A DNA stretch of 41,800 nt from Candidatus Saccharimonadota bacterium. Lineage in GTDB: Bacteria > Patescibacteriota > Saccharimonadia > Saccharimonadales > Saccharimonadaceae. Within the stretch, counting starts at the first letter, position 1; each line of letters opens with the position of its first letter. Below the pieces are notes generated by a model. The model saw only the letters and a program-made list of their open reading frames with translations, had not been told where the DNA came from and searched no databases. The translations under genes and the position numbers were made by a program. Positions 1 through 8,998 of this stretch are shown in pieces. Where the stretch lies: assembly GCA_013316435.1 (NCBI GenBank), contig WSMR01000003.1, positions 1 to 41,800 on the forward strand. The letters run 5' to 3'.

Positions 1-1
1 G

Positions 2-1336
2 GATGATTCATTAACTTCGATTAACATCAAAGATTTTGATGTGGAAGTGCGCGAGACTAAGCTTGGTCCGGAGCAGGTGACGCGGGATATTCCGAATGTT
101 CCAGAACGTAGTTTGCGTCATCTTGGTGAAGACGGCATCGTGGTGGTCGGTTCAGAAGTCCAGCCTGGCGATATTCTCGTTGGTAAGATTACACCGAAGG
201 GCGAGCAAGAGCTAAGCTCTGAGGAACGGTTACTGCGAGCGATTTTTGGTGAAAAAGCCAAAGACGTACGCGATACCTCAGTGCGTATGGATGGTTCGAG
301 TACTGGAAAAGTGGTTGGCGTACGGATTTATACTCGCGAAGAAGGTCACGAACTCAAAGCTGGCGTGTTGATGCAGATCAAGATTTATGTTGCTGAAATG
401 CGCAAAATTAATGTTGGTGATAAGATTGCTGGTCGTCACGGTAATAAGGGTGTAGTTTCGAGGATTTTACCGGTTGAAGATATGCCATACATGGAAGACG
501 GTACGCCAATTGATATTTTGCTTAGCCCGATGGGTGTGCCGAGCCGTATGAACCTCGGTCAGTTATTTGAGATTCACCTTGGTATGGCAGCGCGTGCACT
601 AGGCTACAAGGTTGCAACGCCAAGCTTTAACGGTGTTCCGGATGAAAAGATTTCGGAAGAACTTGAAAAGGCTGGTTTCAATCCGGATGGACGCGTGCAA
701 CTTTATGATGGTCTAACCGGTGAGCCATTTGATGGTCGCACCTCGGTAGGGGTGATGCATATGCTGAAGCTCCATCACATGGTTGAAGACAAGATTCACG
801 CTCGTTCAACCGGTCCATATACCGCTGTCACTCAGCAGCCACTTGGTGGTAAAGCTCAGAACGGTGGTCAGCGCTTTGGTGAAATGGAGGTGTGGGCATT
901 GGAAGCTTATGGTGCGGCAACCGCCTTGCAGGAAATGCTTACAATTAAGTCGGATGATGTCTATGGGCGTGCTAAGGCCTACGAGAGTATTATTAAGCGC
1001 GAACCGATTGAAGGTCCAAAACTACCGGAAGGTTTTAACGTTTTGGTGAAGGAATTCCAAGGTTTGGCATTGAAAGTTGATCTTCTAGATCATGGCAATT
1101 CGACCGATGCCGGTGAAGTGATTGAGCGGACAACTCGCGAGATCGAGCATGCGAGCGATGACCGTTTGATTTACGCGCAGCACGGGGCAAGCGTCGAACA
1201 GGCGGAGACGCTAGTTGACCTTGACGAAGAAGAAGCTGAAAAAATGCTAGATGATGAGGGGATAGAAATAACGGAGGCAGAGGATGCAGAAGGATCAGAT
1301 GATGCTGAAGCGCTCGACCTCGGAGAGGAGTTGTAA
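2..1336 (+). CDS. rpoB: RNA polymerase beta subunit, C-terminal part (5' end outside window)
   Basis: The frame is open from base 2, so the first codons precede the ATG listed in the ORF track and the gene starts upstream of the window. About 444 codons remain. They carry hallmark C-terminal beta-subunit blocks: [28 protein letters not shown], the [19 protein letters not shown] block that lines the active centre, the switch/clamp connector around [13 protein letters not shown], and [24 protein letters not shown] near the end. The tail after that is long and very acidic ([11 protein letters not shown] onward), an extension beyond the usual end. The subunit forms one half of the catalytic cleft of RNA polymerase. 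It is followed 1 nt after its stop by rpoC, the usual rpoBC operon. The family assignment is certain; only the missing 5' part is unknown. Confidence 0.98.
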   Translation, partial: DDSLTSINIKDFDVEVRETKLGPEQVTRDIPNVPERSLRHLGEDGIVVVGSEVQPGDILVGKITPKGEQELSSEERLLRAIFGEKAKDVRDTSVRMDGSSTGKVVGVRIYTREEGHELKAGVLMQIKIYVAEMRKINVGDKIAGRHGNKGVVSRILPVEDMPYMEDGTPIDILLSPMGVPSRMNLGQLFEIHLGMAARALGYKVATPSFNGVPDEKISEELEKAGFNPDGRVQLYDGLTGEPFDGRTSVGVMHMLKLHHMVEDKIHARSTGPYTAVTQQPLGGKAQNGGQRFGEMEVWALEAYGAATALQEMLTIKSDDVYGRAKAYESIIKREPIEGPKLPEGFNVLVKEFQGLALKVDLLDHGNSTDAGEVIERTTREIEHASDDRLIYAQHGASVEQAETLVDLDEEEAEKMLDDEGIEITEAEDAEGSDDAEALDLGEEL

Positions 1337-1337
1337 A

Positions 1338-4300
1338 ATGGCCTGGATGGATAATTTTATCAGCGCCAACGATTTTGACTCGATTAGGCTTAGCGTAGCA
1401 AGCAAGGAAGATATTCTAGGCTGGAGTTACGGTGAAGTTTTGAAGCCGGAGACGATTAACTATCGTACGCAAAAACCAGAGCGTGATGGTTTGTTCTGTG
1501 AGCGTATCTTTGGACCAACCAAGGATATTAATCCGCATGATAGTAAGCTAAAGGGTGTGCGTTCGCGCGAAGCAGCAGTCGATAAAGAGGGTAACCTCGT
1601 TACCAAGAGTATTTCTCGCCGTGAACGAATGGGGCATATTACTTTGGCGGCTCCAGTAGCACATATTTGGTTCATGCGCGGTACGCCATCGGCGCTAAGT
1701 GTGCTTTTGAACTTGACGGTCAAAAATATTGAAAAAGTAGTCTACTTTGCGTCGTATTTGATTATTGATGCTAAAGACGAAGAAATTGCTACAAAATTGC
1801 AGGATCTTGAGGCTCAGACCGTAGCTAGCCGTGAAGCGATTCGCGTGCGTTATGAACAATTAGCTGAGGATGAAAATGCCAACGTAGCGGCGCTCGCTGA
1901 CGAGCAGGCTAAAGAAGTTGAAGCACTTGAAGATGACTACAATATGCGTAAAAGTGCGCTCGAAAGTTTGCAAAAAGGTGCGGTGATTTCAGAGCAAGCC
2001 TATCGTAATCTGCCGGATGACTATGATGAATTGGTCGAAGTTGAGATGGGCGCGACTGCAATCAAGCGCCTGCTAGACGAGATTGATCTCAAAACGATGA
2101 TTTCTGAGCTGCGCGAGGAAGCTAAAGACGCTAAAGGTCAAAAAGAAAAGAAATTGATGAAGCGTCTCAAAGTGCTTGAAGGCATGGAAGCGGCTGGAAT
2201 TAAACCAATTGACTTAATCTTGACTGTCGTGCCAGTTATCCCGCCGGATCTACGCCCAATGATTCCGCTACCTGGTGGTCGTTTTGCAACTAGCGATTTG
2301 AACGATTTGTACCGCAGGGTAATTAACAGGAATAATCGTCTGAAGAAATTGGTAGAGCTCAATGCTCCAGCAGTGATTTGCCATAACGAAATGCGCATGC
2401 TTCAGGAGGCAGTCGATGCGTTGATTGATAATTCGGCCGTGCATGGTAGTCGCAGTGCAAACTCGACGAATGGTCGTCGCAAGCTCAAGAGTATTTCTGA
2501 CCTTCTGAAGGGTAAGCAGGGGCGTTTTCGCCAAAACTTGCTTGGTAAGCGCGTAGATTACTCCGGTCGTTCAGTAATTGTGGTTGGTCCGGAATTGAAA
2601 CTAAACGAATGTGGTTTGCCAAAACTGATGGCGCTGGAACTATTTAAACCATTTGTGATTTCGCAGTTGATTGCAGAGGATAAAGCGCCAAATATTCGCT
2701 CTGCTACTCGCATGATTGATGCTGGTGAAGCGGTGGTTTGGGACGCGCTAGATGAAGCGATTAAGGGTAAATATGTGCTCCTAAACCGTGCTCCATCGTT
2801 GCACCGTCTTTCGGTACAAGCATTCCAGCCTAAGCTGATTGAGGGTAAAGCAATCCAGCTCCATCCACTAGTCGCGAGCGGTTTTAACGCCGACTACGAT
2901 GGTGACCAAATGGCGGTTCACTTGCCGCTTTCGGATGCAGCACAGGCTGAAGCACGCGAATTAATGTCAGCAAGCAAGAACCTGCTCAAACCGGCCGATG
3001 GTGCTCCGGTATTGGCAATTTATCAGGACGTTGTGCTTGGCTGTTACTACCTGACTTACAATAAACCAGGAGTTAAGACGGACGAGATCAAGCCATATAG
3101 CTCAGTTTATGAAGCGGAAATGGCTTATGACCAGGGCATAATTGAGCTTCAAACTCCGATTCGGGTGTTTGCCAAGGGTGAAATCCGTAATACTACGCTT
3201 GGTCGGGTAATTTTCAACGAAATTTTGCCAAAGGATTATCCTTATGATGATTCAGTTCAAAACAGCAAGCAGCTTAAGCGTGTGATGGCAAACATTTTCG
3301 ATAATTATGGTGCCGAGACAACTGTCAAGACAGCTGATGCGATGAAAAATCTTGCTTTCGAGTATGAGACTATTGCTTCGATTTCGACTGCCAAGGGTGA
3401 TTACCCGACTTATTCGGAGATTGATGATTTCATTGCAGCAGGTGACGCCAAGACGGCTTTGATTCAAGAACAATACGACCAAGGTATGGTGACTGAGGAA
3501 GAGCGTTATAAGTTGACCGTCAATAACTGGCGCGATATTGACAAACAGATTTCGGATTTCTTGAAGAGTAAACTGGCCGAGATGGACACTGATATTGCGG
3601 TGATGGTGAACTCCGGTGCACGTGGTTCGGTCTCCAATATCAAGCTGGCGAGCGCAGAAATCGGTATCATGGTTGACATTAATAACAATGAAATCGAGCT
3701 TCCAGTTAAGAGTAGTTACAAGAAGGGTCTAAACACGCTTGAGAGCTTTATTGCGACTCGTGGTGCGCGTCAAGGTCAGGTTTCTACGGCACTCCGCACG
3801 GCCGACTCCGGGTACTTGACTCGTCGTCTCGTTGATGTGGCGCAAGATGTCTTCACTACTGATGAAGAGGCGGAGGATCCAGGCTTCGCAGTGCTACGCG
3901 AAGAATCTGATTATACCGGTATTGCCTTTTCAGCACGTTTGGCGGGGCGTTATGCTGCAGAAACTGTGCCAGGTTATGTGAATGCGGGTGATTTGATCAC
4001 TAACGAAACTGCTGCACAGATCGAAGCCGACGATCAAATTGATAGCGTAAAGATTCAGTCAGTGCTAACGACTACGGCAGTTAGTGGCGTTCCGCGCAAG
4101 AGTTATGGTGTTGACATGTCGACGCGTGAATTAGTTGAAGCTCATCAGCCAGTCGGCGTGATTGCAGCGCAGTCACTTGGCGAGCCAGGCACGCAGCTGA
4201 CACTTGACACTAAGCATGGTTCTGGCGTGGCGGGCTCTGGTGCAATCGCTCGTGGTTTGCCTCGTGTTGAAGAGTTACTTGAAGCTCGTACGCCAAAAGG

Positions 4301-5204
4301 TCAAGCCTACGTAACTCCGATTGAGGGTGTTGTAACGGTCTTTGAAGAAAATAACAAGTATATCGTAACGATTACTCCGGAGACTGGGGAAACTTTGCGC
4401 CTAGAACTAGACGGCCGCAAAGCCAAAGTCAAAGATGGCGCTAGCGTTCAGACTGGTGACGTATTAGCTGATCGCGGTCGTGGTAAGGACCCGCTGATTT
4501 GTACGGTTGATGGTGTTGCCGAATTGACCGACGACGCTATTGTGGTTGTTGCCGGTGCGGGCGCTCCAGTACGCATGGAAATTCCAGGCGATGCGGAAAT
4601 CCTTGTTCATGATGGTGATAAGCTAGCTGAGGGTGATCGTATTACCACCGGTTCGTTGAACTTACAAGACCTGTTGAAATACAAGGGCGCTGAAGCAACT
4701 GCACGCTACATTATGAACGATGTAACCGCGGTCTATGCTGCACAAGGGCATGAGATTTCTGCAAAGCACCTTGAAATCATTGTGCGACAGATGTTCAGTC
4801 GGGTCATGATCGACGAAGCGGGTGATTCGCAATTTGTGGCTGGCGATATTGTCTCTAAGGCGGCGATTCTTGCTGAAAACAAGCGTCTTGAAGAAGCTGG
4901 CAAAGAACTAGCGACTTATCAGAATTTGCTGCTTGGTATTACCAAGGTAAGTATTTGGAGCGATAGCTTCCTCTCGGCAGCAAGCTTCCAGGATACTACT
5001 CGGGTGCTTATCAACGCCGCTATTAATGGTCGCGTTGATCACTTGAACGGCTTGAAGGAAAATGTGATTATCGGGCGCAAGATTCCAGTGGGAACTGGGG
5101 TTACGCCGCTAGATGTCACTGATGCCGAAGAAGACGAATTCAAGGCAGAGACCGAAGACATGTTAAGCTCAGAGCCTTCTGCTGAAGATATCGACGAGAT
5201 GTAG
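1338..5204 (+). CDS. rpoC: RNA polymerase beta' subunit; both zinc-binding sites lack cysteines
   Basis: The start is placed at ATG 1338, preceded by GGAGAGGAG, rather than the upstream in-frame ATG at 1284 inside rpoB. This gives 1288 aa. The active-site Mg motif NADYDGDQM lies at about residues 517-525. Other beta' landmarks are PGGRFATSDLNDLYRRVINRNNRL, LLGKRVDYSGRSVIVVGP and VIAAQSLGEPGTQLT. A predicted coiled-coil insertion at about residues 140-230 resembles the one in actinobacterial RpoC. Oddly, the N-terminal zinc region (about 58-97, between FGPTKD and RRERMGHI) has none of its usual four cysteines. The second site is also cysteine-free: DDCG is replaced by DEEA, and the VCxxCYG block reads VPRKSYG at about 918-924. 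Loss at both sites looks like a clean evolutionary change rather than decay, because the rest is well conserved. A strong terminator follows. Confidence 0.98.
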   Translation: MAWMDNFISANDFDSIRLSVASKEDILGWSYGEVLKPETINYRTQKPERDGLFCERIFGPTKDINPHDSKLKGVRSREAAVDKEGNLVTKSISRRERMGHITLAAPVAHIWFMRGTPSALSVLLNLTVKNIEKVVYFASYLIIDAKDEEIATKLQDLEAQTVASREAIRVRYEQLAEDENANVAALADEQAKEVEALEDDYNMRKSALESLQKGAVISEQAYRNLPDDYDELVEVEMGATAIKRLLDEIDLKTMISELREEAKDAKGQKEKKLMKRLKVLEGMEAAGIKPIDLILTVVPVIPPDLRPMIPLPGGRFATSDLNDLYRRVINRNNRLKKLVELNAPAVICHNEMRMLQEAVDALIDNSAVHGSRSANSTNGRRKLKSISDLLKGKQGRFRQNLLGKRVDYSGRSVIVVGPELKLNECGLPKLMALELFKPFVISQLIAEDKAPNIRSATRMIDAGEAVVWDALDEAIKGKYVLLNRAPSLHRLSVQAFQPKLIEGKAIQLHPLVASGFNADYDGDQMAVHLPLSDAAQAEARELMSASKNLLKPADGAPVLAIYQDVVLGCYYLTYNKPGVKTDEIKPYSSVYEAEMAYDQGIIELQTPIRVFAKGEIRNTTLGRVIFNEILPKDYPYDDSVQNSKQLKRVMANIFDNYGAETTVKTADAMKNLAFEYETIASISTAKGDYPTYSEIDDFIAAGDAKTALIQEQYDQGMVTEEERYKLTVNNWRDIDKQISDFLKSKLAEMDTDIAVMVNSGARGSVSNIKLASAEIGIMVDINNNEIELPVKSSYKKGLNTLESFIATRGARQGQVSTALRTADSGYLTRRLVDVAQDVFTTDEEAEDPGFAVLREESDYTGIAFSARLAGRYAAETVPGYVNAGDLITNETAAQIEADDQIDSVKIQSVLTTTAVSGVPRKSYGVDMSTRELVEAHQPVGVIAAQSLGEPGTQLTLDTKHGSGVAGSGAIARGLPRVEELLEARTPKGQAYVTPIEGVVTVFEENNKYIVTITPETGETLRLELDGRKAKVKDGASVQTGDVLADRGRGKDPLICTVDGVAELTDDAIVVVAGAGAPVRMEIPGDAEILVHDGDKLAEGDRITTGSLNLQDLLKYKGAEATARYIMNDVTAVYAAQGHEISAKHLEIIVRQMFSRVMIDEAGDSQFVAGDIVSKAAILAENKRLEEAGKELATYQNLLLGITKVSIWSDSFLSAASFQDTTRVLINAAINGRVDHLNGLKENVIIGRKIPVGTGVTPLDVTDAEEDEFKAETEDMLSSEPSAEDIDEM

Positions 5205-5215
5205 GCGCAAGCTCA

Positions 5216-5251
5216 AAAAAGACCGTATATAATTATATATGCGGTCTTTTT
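5216..5251 (+). terminator. Rho-independent terminator after rpoBC
   Basis: AAAAAGACCGTATATA pairs with TATATGCGGTCTTTTT around an ATTA loop, with one G-T wobble, and ends in a T run. It lies 11 nt after the rpoC stop. The A and T runs on both sides would allow function in both directions. Confidence 0.9.
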
Positions 5252-5278
5252 GTATAGCTCAAGTCGCTCGAAACGTAG

Positions 5279-5284
5279 TATAAT
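5279..5284 (+). promoter_or_regulatory. -10 box (TATAAT) of gatC, leaderless arrangement
   Basis: TATAAT ends 7 nt before the gatC ATG, and no Shine-Dalgarno lies between. The transcript should therefore begin at or next to the A of ATG. Confidence 0.7.
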
Positions 5285-5291
5285 AGTACAC

Positions 5292-5579
5292 ATGGAAATT
5301 AACCAAGAAACTGTAGCGCACTTGGCGGAGCTATCCAATTTTTCACTGAGCGAAGAAGAGGGAAAACGCCTAGAATCCGATCTTGCCGGGATTATTGATT
5401 ATATCTCTCAGCTTGATGAACTGAATACCGAAGGAATCGAACCGACATATCAGGTTTTTGAGATGGAGAATGTTTGGCGTCCGGATCAGATTGAGCCTCA
5501 GGAAGCAGATCGGGAAGAGTTATTATCCTTGACCAAAGAGGTGCGCAATAACCAAATAAAAGTACCAAAAGTGTTGTAG
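5292..5579 (+). CDS. gatC: Aspartyl/glutamyl-tRNA amidotransferase subunit C
   Basis: This is a 95-aa GatC, the small belt-like subunit that wraps GatA and GatB in the GatCAB complex, which converts Glu-tRNA(Gln) and/or Asp-tRNA(Asn) to the amidated form. The GatC core is visible: VAHLAELSNFSLSEEE, a DYISQLDELNTEGIEPTY block, and the conserved WRPDQ region followed by a short C-terminal hook. The track ORF starts at 5250, but the first residues there lie in the promoter. ATG 5292 fits family length and sits 7 nt after TATAAT. There is no ribosome binding site, consistent with leaderless translation. It is first in a gatC-gatA-ORF-gatB operon, with gatA starting 7 nt after its stop. Confidence 0.95.
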   Translation: MEINQETVAHLAELSNFSLSEEEGKRLESDLAGIIDYISQLDELNTEGIEPTYQVFEMENVWRPDQIEPQEADREELLSLTKEVRNNQIKVPKVL

Positions 5580-5586
5580 GAGGGCG

Positions 5587-7020
5587 ATGAAAACTGCGAG
5601 CAAAGATTTAACGGCGGTGAGTATGGTGAAGGCGGCGCTTGAAAAAGCCCATCACTATCAACCGGATTACCACATTTTTACCTGGATTAATGACGCTGCG
5701 ATTAAGAAAGCCGAGGAGATCGACCGACGTATTGCGGCTGGTGAAAAAGTTGGTCGGCTAGCGGGTGTTCCGTATGCGCTTAAAGATAATTTTTTAACTC
5801 CTGAAGGTGAGACTACGGCTTCGGCGCGAATCTTAGAGGGGTTTGAGAGTCCAGTCACGGCAACAGCGGTCAAAAAACTTGAGGCGGAGGGCGCAATTAT
5901 GATTGGTCGTACCAATCTTGACGCTTTTGCGCATGGCTCAAGTACCGAGAACAGCTATTATGGTCCAACTAAAAATTCCAAGGATCTCACGCGAGTTGCG
6001 GGCGGCAGCTCGGGTGGCTCGGCGGTGGCGGTGGCGCTCGGAATTGTGCCGTTTGCTACGGGCACCGATACTGGCGGGAGCATTCGCCAACCAGCTAGCT
6101 TTAATGGTGTTTTTGGCTTCAAGCCGACTTATGGTACAATTAGCCGCTATGGCGTAGTAGCGATGGCGTCGAGTTTGGATTGCGTCGGGTTCTTTGCTGA
6201 AAATACAGACGACATGGATTTATTGATGATGATTTGTGCCGGGCAGGATTCGTACGACCTTACAACTTTGCCGGATTATTATGGCAAAGAGCAAGTTTTT
6301 GACGATCCAGTAAAAAAGATTGCCGTTGTGAAAGATTTTGATAATGAGGCGATTTCGCCGGAGATTCGTGCAGCTTTGAAGGCGGAAGCTGAGGAATTGC
6401 GCGCAAACGGTCATGAAGTGATTGAGCTCGAAATGCCAGCCTTGAAGTATGCGCTTGCGGCCTACTATATTATTACGCCAGCCGAAATTGCGAGCAATCT
6501 TTCTCGGCACGACGGGATCAGATATGGCTTTAGAAGCGAAGATAGCGGAGATTTGACTGCGCTATATCAGAATACGCGCGGTGAAGGATTTATGTCGGAA
6601 AATAAGCGCCGAATTATGATTGGTAATTTCGTGCTTAGTAGTGGTTTTTATGATGCTTACTACCTGAAAGCGGCTAAAGCGCGTACGTTATTGATTCAAG
6701 AATTTGATAAAGCCTTTAGGGAGTGCGACTTTTTGCTAATGCCGGTGAGCCCAAATCCGGCTTTCCGACTAGGTGAAAAAGTTAATGACCCAGTAGCGAT
6801 GTATCTAGAAGATGTTTTGTCGGTATCGTTGAATTTGGCAGGGTTGCCTGGACTGAGCGTGCCGGTCGGTGAGACAGAAGCAGGACTACCGGTAGGTTTG
6901 CAGCTAGTCGGTCCGCGTCGTGGCGACCGTGAGCTGATCAGATTTGGGGGAGAAATTCACAAGAATAGTGCCGCTGGTAGTACAGAGCGACACGCTGATA
7001 TTATGGGAGGAAAAGATTAA
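5587..7020 (+). CDS. gatA: Glutamyl/aspartyl-tRNA amidotransferase subunit A (amidase)
   Basis: This 477-aa amidase-signature enzyme hydrolyses glutamine to supply ammonia for tRNA-bound transamidation. The Ser-cisSer-Lys triad is readable: Lys66 in YALKDNF, cis-Ser141 in the GGSSGGSA loop and nucleophile Ser165 in DTGGSIRQPA. The spacing (75 and 99 residues from Lys) matches characterised GatA proteins. C-terminal motifs NLAGLPGLSVPVG and GLPVGLQLVGPR are also typical. A GTAGGAGGG Shine-Dalgarno precedes ATG 5587, so this internal operon gene uses a classical start, in contrast to the leaderless gatC. The stop overlaps the next ORF's ATG by one base. The call is secure. Confidence 0.98.
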   Translation: MKTASKDLTAVSMVKAALEKAHHYQPDYHIFTWINDAAIKKAEEIDRRIAAGEKVGRLAGVPYALKDNFLTPEGETTASARILEGFESPVTATAVKKLEAEGAIMIGRTNLDAFAHGSSTENSYYGPTKNSKDLTRVAGGSSGGSAVAVALGIVPFATGTDTGGSIRQPASFNGVFGFKPTYGTISRYGVVAMASSLDCVGFFAENTDDMDLLMMICAGQDSYDLTTLPDYYGKEQVFDDPVKKIAVVKDFDNEAISPEIRAALKAEAEELRANGHEVIELEMPALKYALAAYYIITPAEIASNLSRHDGIRYGFRSEDSGDLTALYQNTRGEGFMSENKRRIMIGNFVLSSGFYDAYYLKAAKARTLLIQEFDKAFRECDFLLMPVSPNPAFRLGEKVNDPVAMYLEDVLSVSLNLAGLPGLSVPVGETEAGLPVGLQLVGPRRGDRELIRFGGEIHKNSAAGSTERHADIMGGKD

Positions 7021-7436
7021 TGCCATCTGCTGTATGTTTAATTATTGCGATCGTTGCGGTGGGGCTTTTAGCGCTGATTGCGATTGTCTTGAAAGGTAAT
7101 AGCCGCCATAGTTTTGATAAAGAAGAATATCAAACGCGTTGGCTAAAAGTTGAGAATAGTCTCAAAAAGGATGAACCTAATAGTTATGCGGTGGCGGTGA
7201 TGAATGGTGATAAATTGCTTGATAAGGCAATGATCGAAATGGGAATTGCTGGCAAGACGATGGGGGAGCGCCTTAAGCGCGTCGATAGCCGGATTTCGGA
7301 CATAAATAAAGTATGGTATGCACACAAAATCCGCAATCAAATTGCCCATGAGCCGGATTTTCACTTGGACTATGCGACTGCTAGTCGGGCTCTAGCTAGT
7401 TTCAAGCGGGCACTAAAGGATTTAGGAGCAATTTAA
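7020..7436 (+). CDS. Membrane-anchored HEPN-like hypothetical protein
   Basis: This 138-aa protein has a single N-terminal membrane helix (about residues 3-24, CLIIAIVAVGLLALIAIVL) followed by a soluble, mostly helical domain. Near its end it carries RNQIAHE, which fits the Rx4-6H motif of HEPN-fold proteins, many of which are RNases or nucleotide-binding modules. The signature KTMGERLKRVDSRISDINKVWYAHK just before it belongs to a recurrent uncharacterised family, as far as I can recall. GGAGG precedes the ATG, which overlaps the gatA stop (TAATG). It lies between gatA and gatB with no gap, so it is co-transcribed with the amidotransferase. HEPN assignment and any RNA-cleaving role are inference; activity could equally be absent. 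Confidence 0.55.
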   Translation: MPSAVCLIIAIVAVGLLALIAIVLKGNSRHSFDKEEYQTRWLKVENSLKKDEPNSYAVAVMNGDKLLDKAMIEMGIAGKTMGERLKRVDSRISDINKVWYAHKIRNQIAHEPDFHLDYATASRALASFKRALKDLGAI

Positions 7437-8914
7437 TGGGTCAACCTTCTATTGTATCACAGATGAGCGAAAAAGTCAATAGCCGAAGCGGTAAGAGCTA
7501 TCTGCCGACGATTGGGATTGAATGCCATGTCCAGCTTTCGACCAAAACCAAGCTTTTTTCAGAGGTGGATAATGATGCGCGAGGGAAATCACCGAATTCG
7601 TGTGTTTCGCCGGTTGATTACGGTTTGCCAGGAATGTTGCCGAGACTAAATAAAGAGGCAGCGTACTATGCGGTGCGCGCTGGATTGGCACTGAATGCTA
7701 AAATAAATCTTGAGAGCCGGTTTGATCGTAAACACTATTTTTATCCAGATTTGCCAAAGGGCTACCAAATCACACAGATGTTCCACCCGATTATCGGGGA
7801 GGGGTTTGTGGAGTTGCCGGATGGCACGAAGATTCGGATTGAGCATGCTCATCTTGAGGAGGATGCAGGGAAATTGAGCCACGAGAACGGTTACAGCCTA
7901 GTAGATCTCAACCGGGCCGGTACGCCGTTAGTTGAGATTGTGAGCCAGCCGGATATCCACTCGGCAGAGCACGCGCGCGATTATTGCAAGGAACTTTGGC
8001 GCTTGATGACTTATGCTGAAGTGACTTTTGGCGATCTTTACAATGGGAATATGCGTTTTGACGTCAATATTAGTGTAGCCGAGGAGGGCGCGACCGAGCT
8101 TGGAACACGTGCCGAGGTGAAGAATTTGAATAGCTTCCGTAGCGTGGAACGAGCGGCGAAATACGAGATTGAGCGGCAAATTAAGTTGATTGAGAATGGT
8201 GAAGCAGTAAAGCAGGAAACTAGAGGCTGGAGTGACGCGTCCGGTGAGACTACGGCGCAGCGGAGCAAGGAGATGGCGCAGGATTATCGTTATATGCCGG
8301 AGCCGGATGTGCCGCCGGTGCGACTATCGAAAGAAGTGGTCGAGGTTGAGCGGGCGAAATTGCCAAAAATGCCGGCGGATTATCGCGAGCTGTTTGGCGG
8401 GCTGATTGCAACCGATACACTCGAAGTGCTGCTGGATTATCCGCTGCTGATGCAAAAATTAGCCGAAGTTGCCGATAACAGTGGAACTGGCGCAGTAAAG
8501 ATTGCTAATCTATTTTCGAGCGTTTTGCTGGCGGAAGAGAATGCAAGCCTGCTGAACGATGAGTTGCCAAGTCGTGAGCAGTTGTTGAAACTTGTTGAGA
8601 TGCTGGAGGAAAACCAGCTTTCAAGTACTGGCGGTAAAGAAGTATTTTTGAAATTCTTTGACCCGGAGATGCACTATAAAAACACTGAAACAATCGCGAA
8701 AGAGCTGGGCGTGGTGCAGGAAAATGATCTTGCGGCGCTGGAGGCAATCGTGGATAGTATGCTCGCGAAGCCGGAGACCAAGAAAGCGCAGGATGATTAT
8801 CGCGCTGGCCAGGAAAAAGTACTTGGGTTTTTGGTGGGGCAAGTGATGAAGGAATCGCGCGGCAAAGCGAATCCGTCAAGCGTGCAAGAGATTTTGCGAA
8901 AGAAGCTGCAATAG
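7436..8914 (+). CDS. gatB: Aspartyl/glutamyl-tRNA amidotransferase subunit B
   Basis: This 492-aa GatB is the tRNA-binding and kinase subunit of GatCAB. Visible blocks include GIECHVQLSTKTKLFS, DYGLPGMLP, RFDRKHYFYPDLPKGYQITQ, HLEEDAGK, NRAGTPLVEIVSQPD, RAEVKNLNSF and YRYMPEPDVPP, followed by the helical and YqeY-like tail ending QEILRKKL. AGGAG lies 7 nt before ATG 7436, whose first bases abut the previous stop. The first 20 or so residues are not conserved in GatB and are encoded by a 34-bp sequence that is repeated downstream of nrdG and reads as a consensus promoter on the other strand. A start at ATG 7463 would give a more usual N-terminus but has no Shine-Dalgarno. Function is certain; the start is less so. 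Confidence 0.97.
   Translation: MGQPSIVSQMSEKVNSRSGKSYLPTIGIECHVQLSTKTKLFSEVDNDARGKSPNSCVSPVDYGLPGMLPRLNKEAAYYAVRAGLALNAKINLESRFDRKHYFYPDLPKGYQITQMFHPIIGEGFVELPDGTKIRIEHAHLEEDAGKLSHENGYSLVDLNRAGTPLVEIVSQPDIHSAEHARDYCKELWRLMTYAEVTFGDLYNGNMRFDVNISVAEEGATELGTRAEVKNLNSFRSVERAAKYEIERQIKLIENGEAVKQETRGWSDASGETTAQRSKEMAQDYRYMPEPDVPPVRLSKEVVEVERAKLPKMPADYRELFGGLIATDTLEVLLDYPLLMQKLAEVADNSGTGAVKIANLFSSVLLAEENASLLNDELPSREQLLKLVEMLEENQLSSTGGKEVFLKFFDPEMHYKNTETIAKELGVVQENDLAALEAIVDSMLAKPETKKAQDDYRAGQEKVLGFLVGQVMKESRGKANPSSVQEILRKKLQ
7449..7482 (-). promoter_or_regulatory. Antisense consensus promoter in the gatB 5' end (copy 1 of a 34-bp repeat)
   Basis: Read on the minus strand, this gives TTGACT, a 17-nt spacer and TACAAT. 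It would fire toward the HEPN-like ORF and gatA. The 34-bp unit is bounded by CTATTG and CAATAG. It shares about 22 continuous bases with a unit of identical length at 28429-28462. Confidence 0.5.
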
Positions 8915-8998
8915 TGATGGATAAGAGGGGGCTAAGTAATGTGATAAGTTGGACTTTTTGCCGTGCGAAAACGTTCATACGGCTAGACGGGGCTTAGG

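Noticed and set aside
8505-8978. 157-aa minus-strand ORF opposite gatB
   Set aside because: It lies almost wholly antisense to conserved gatB codons, with skewed Pro/Ser composition and no start signals.
8915-8998. tRNA or small RNA between gatB and the helicase
   Set aside because: Only a 5-bp stem (GCCGT/ACGGC) is visible; no cloverleaf or T-loop consensus.
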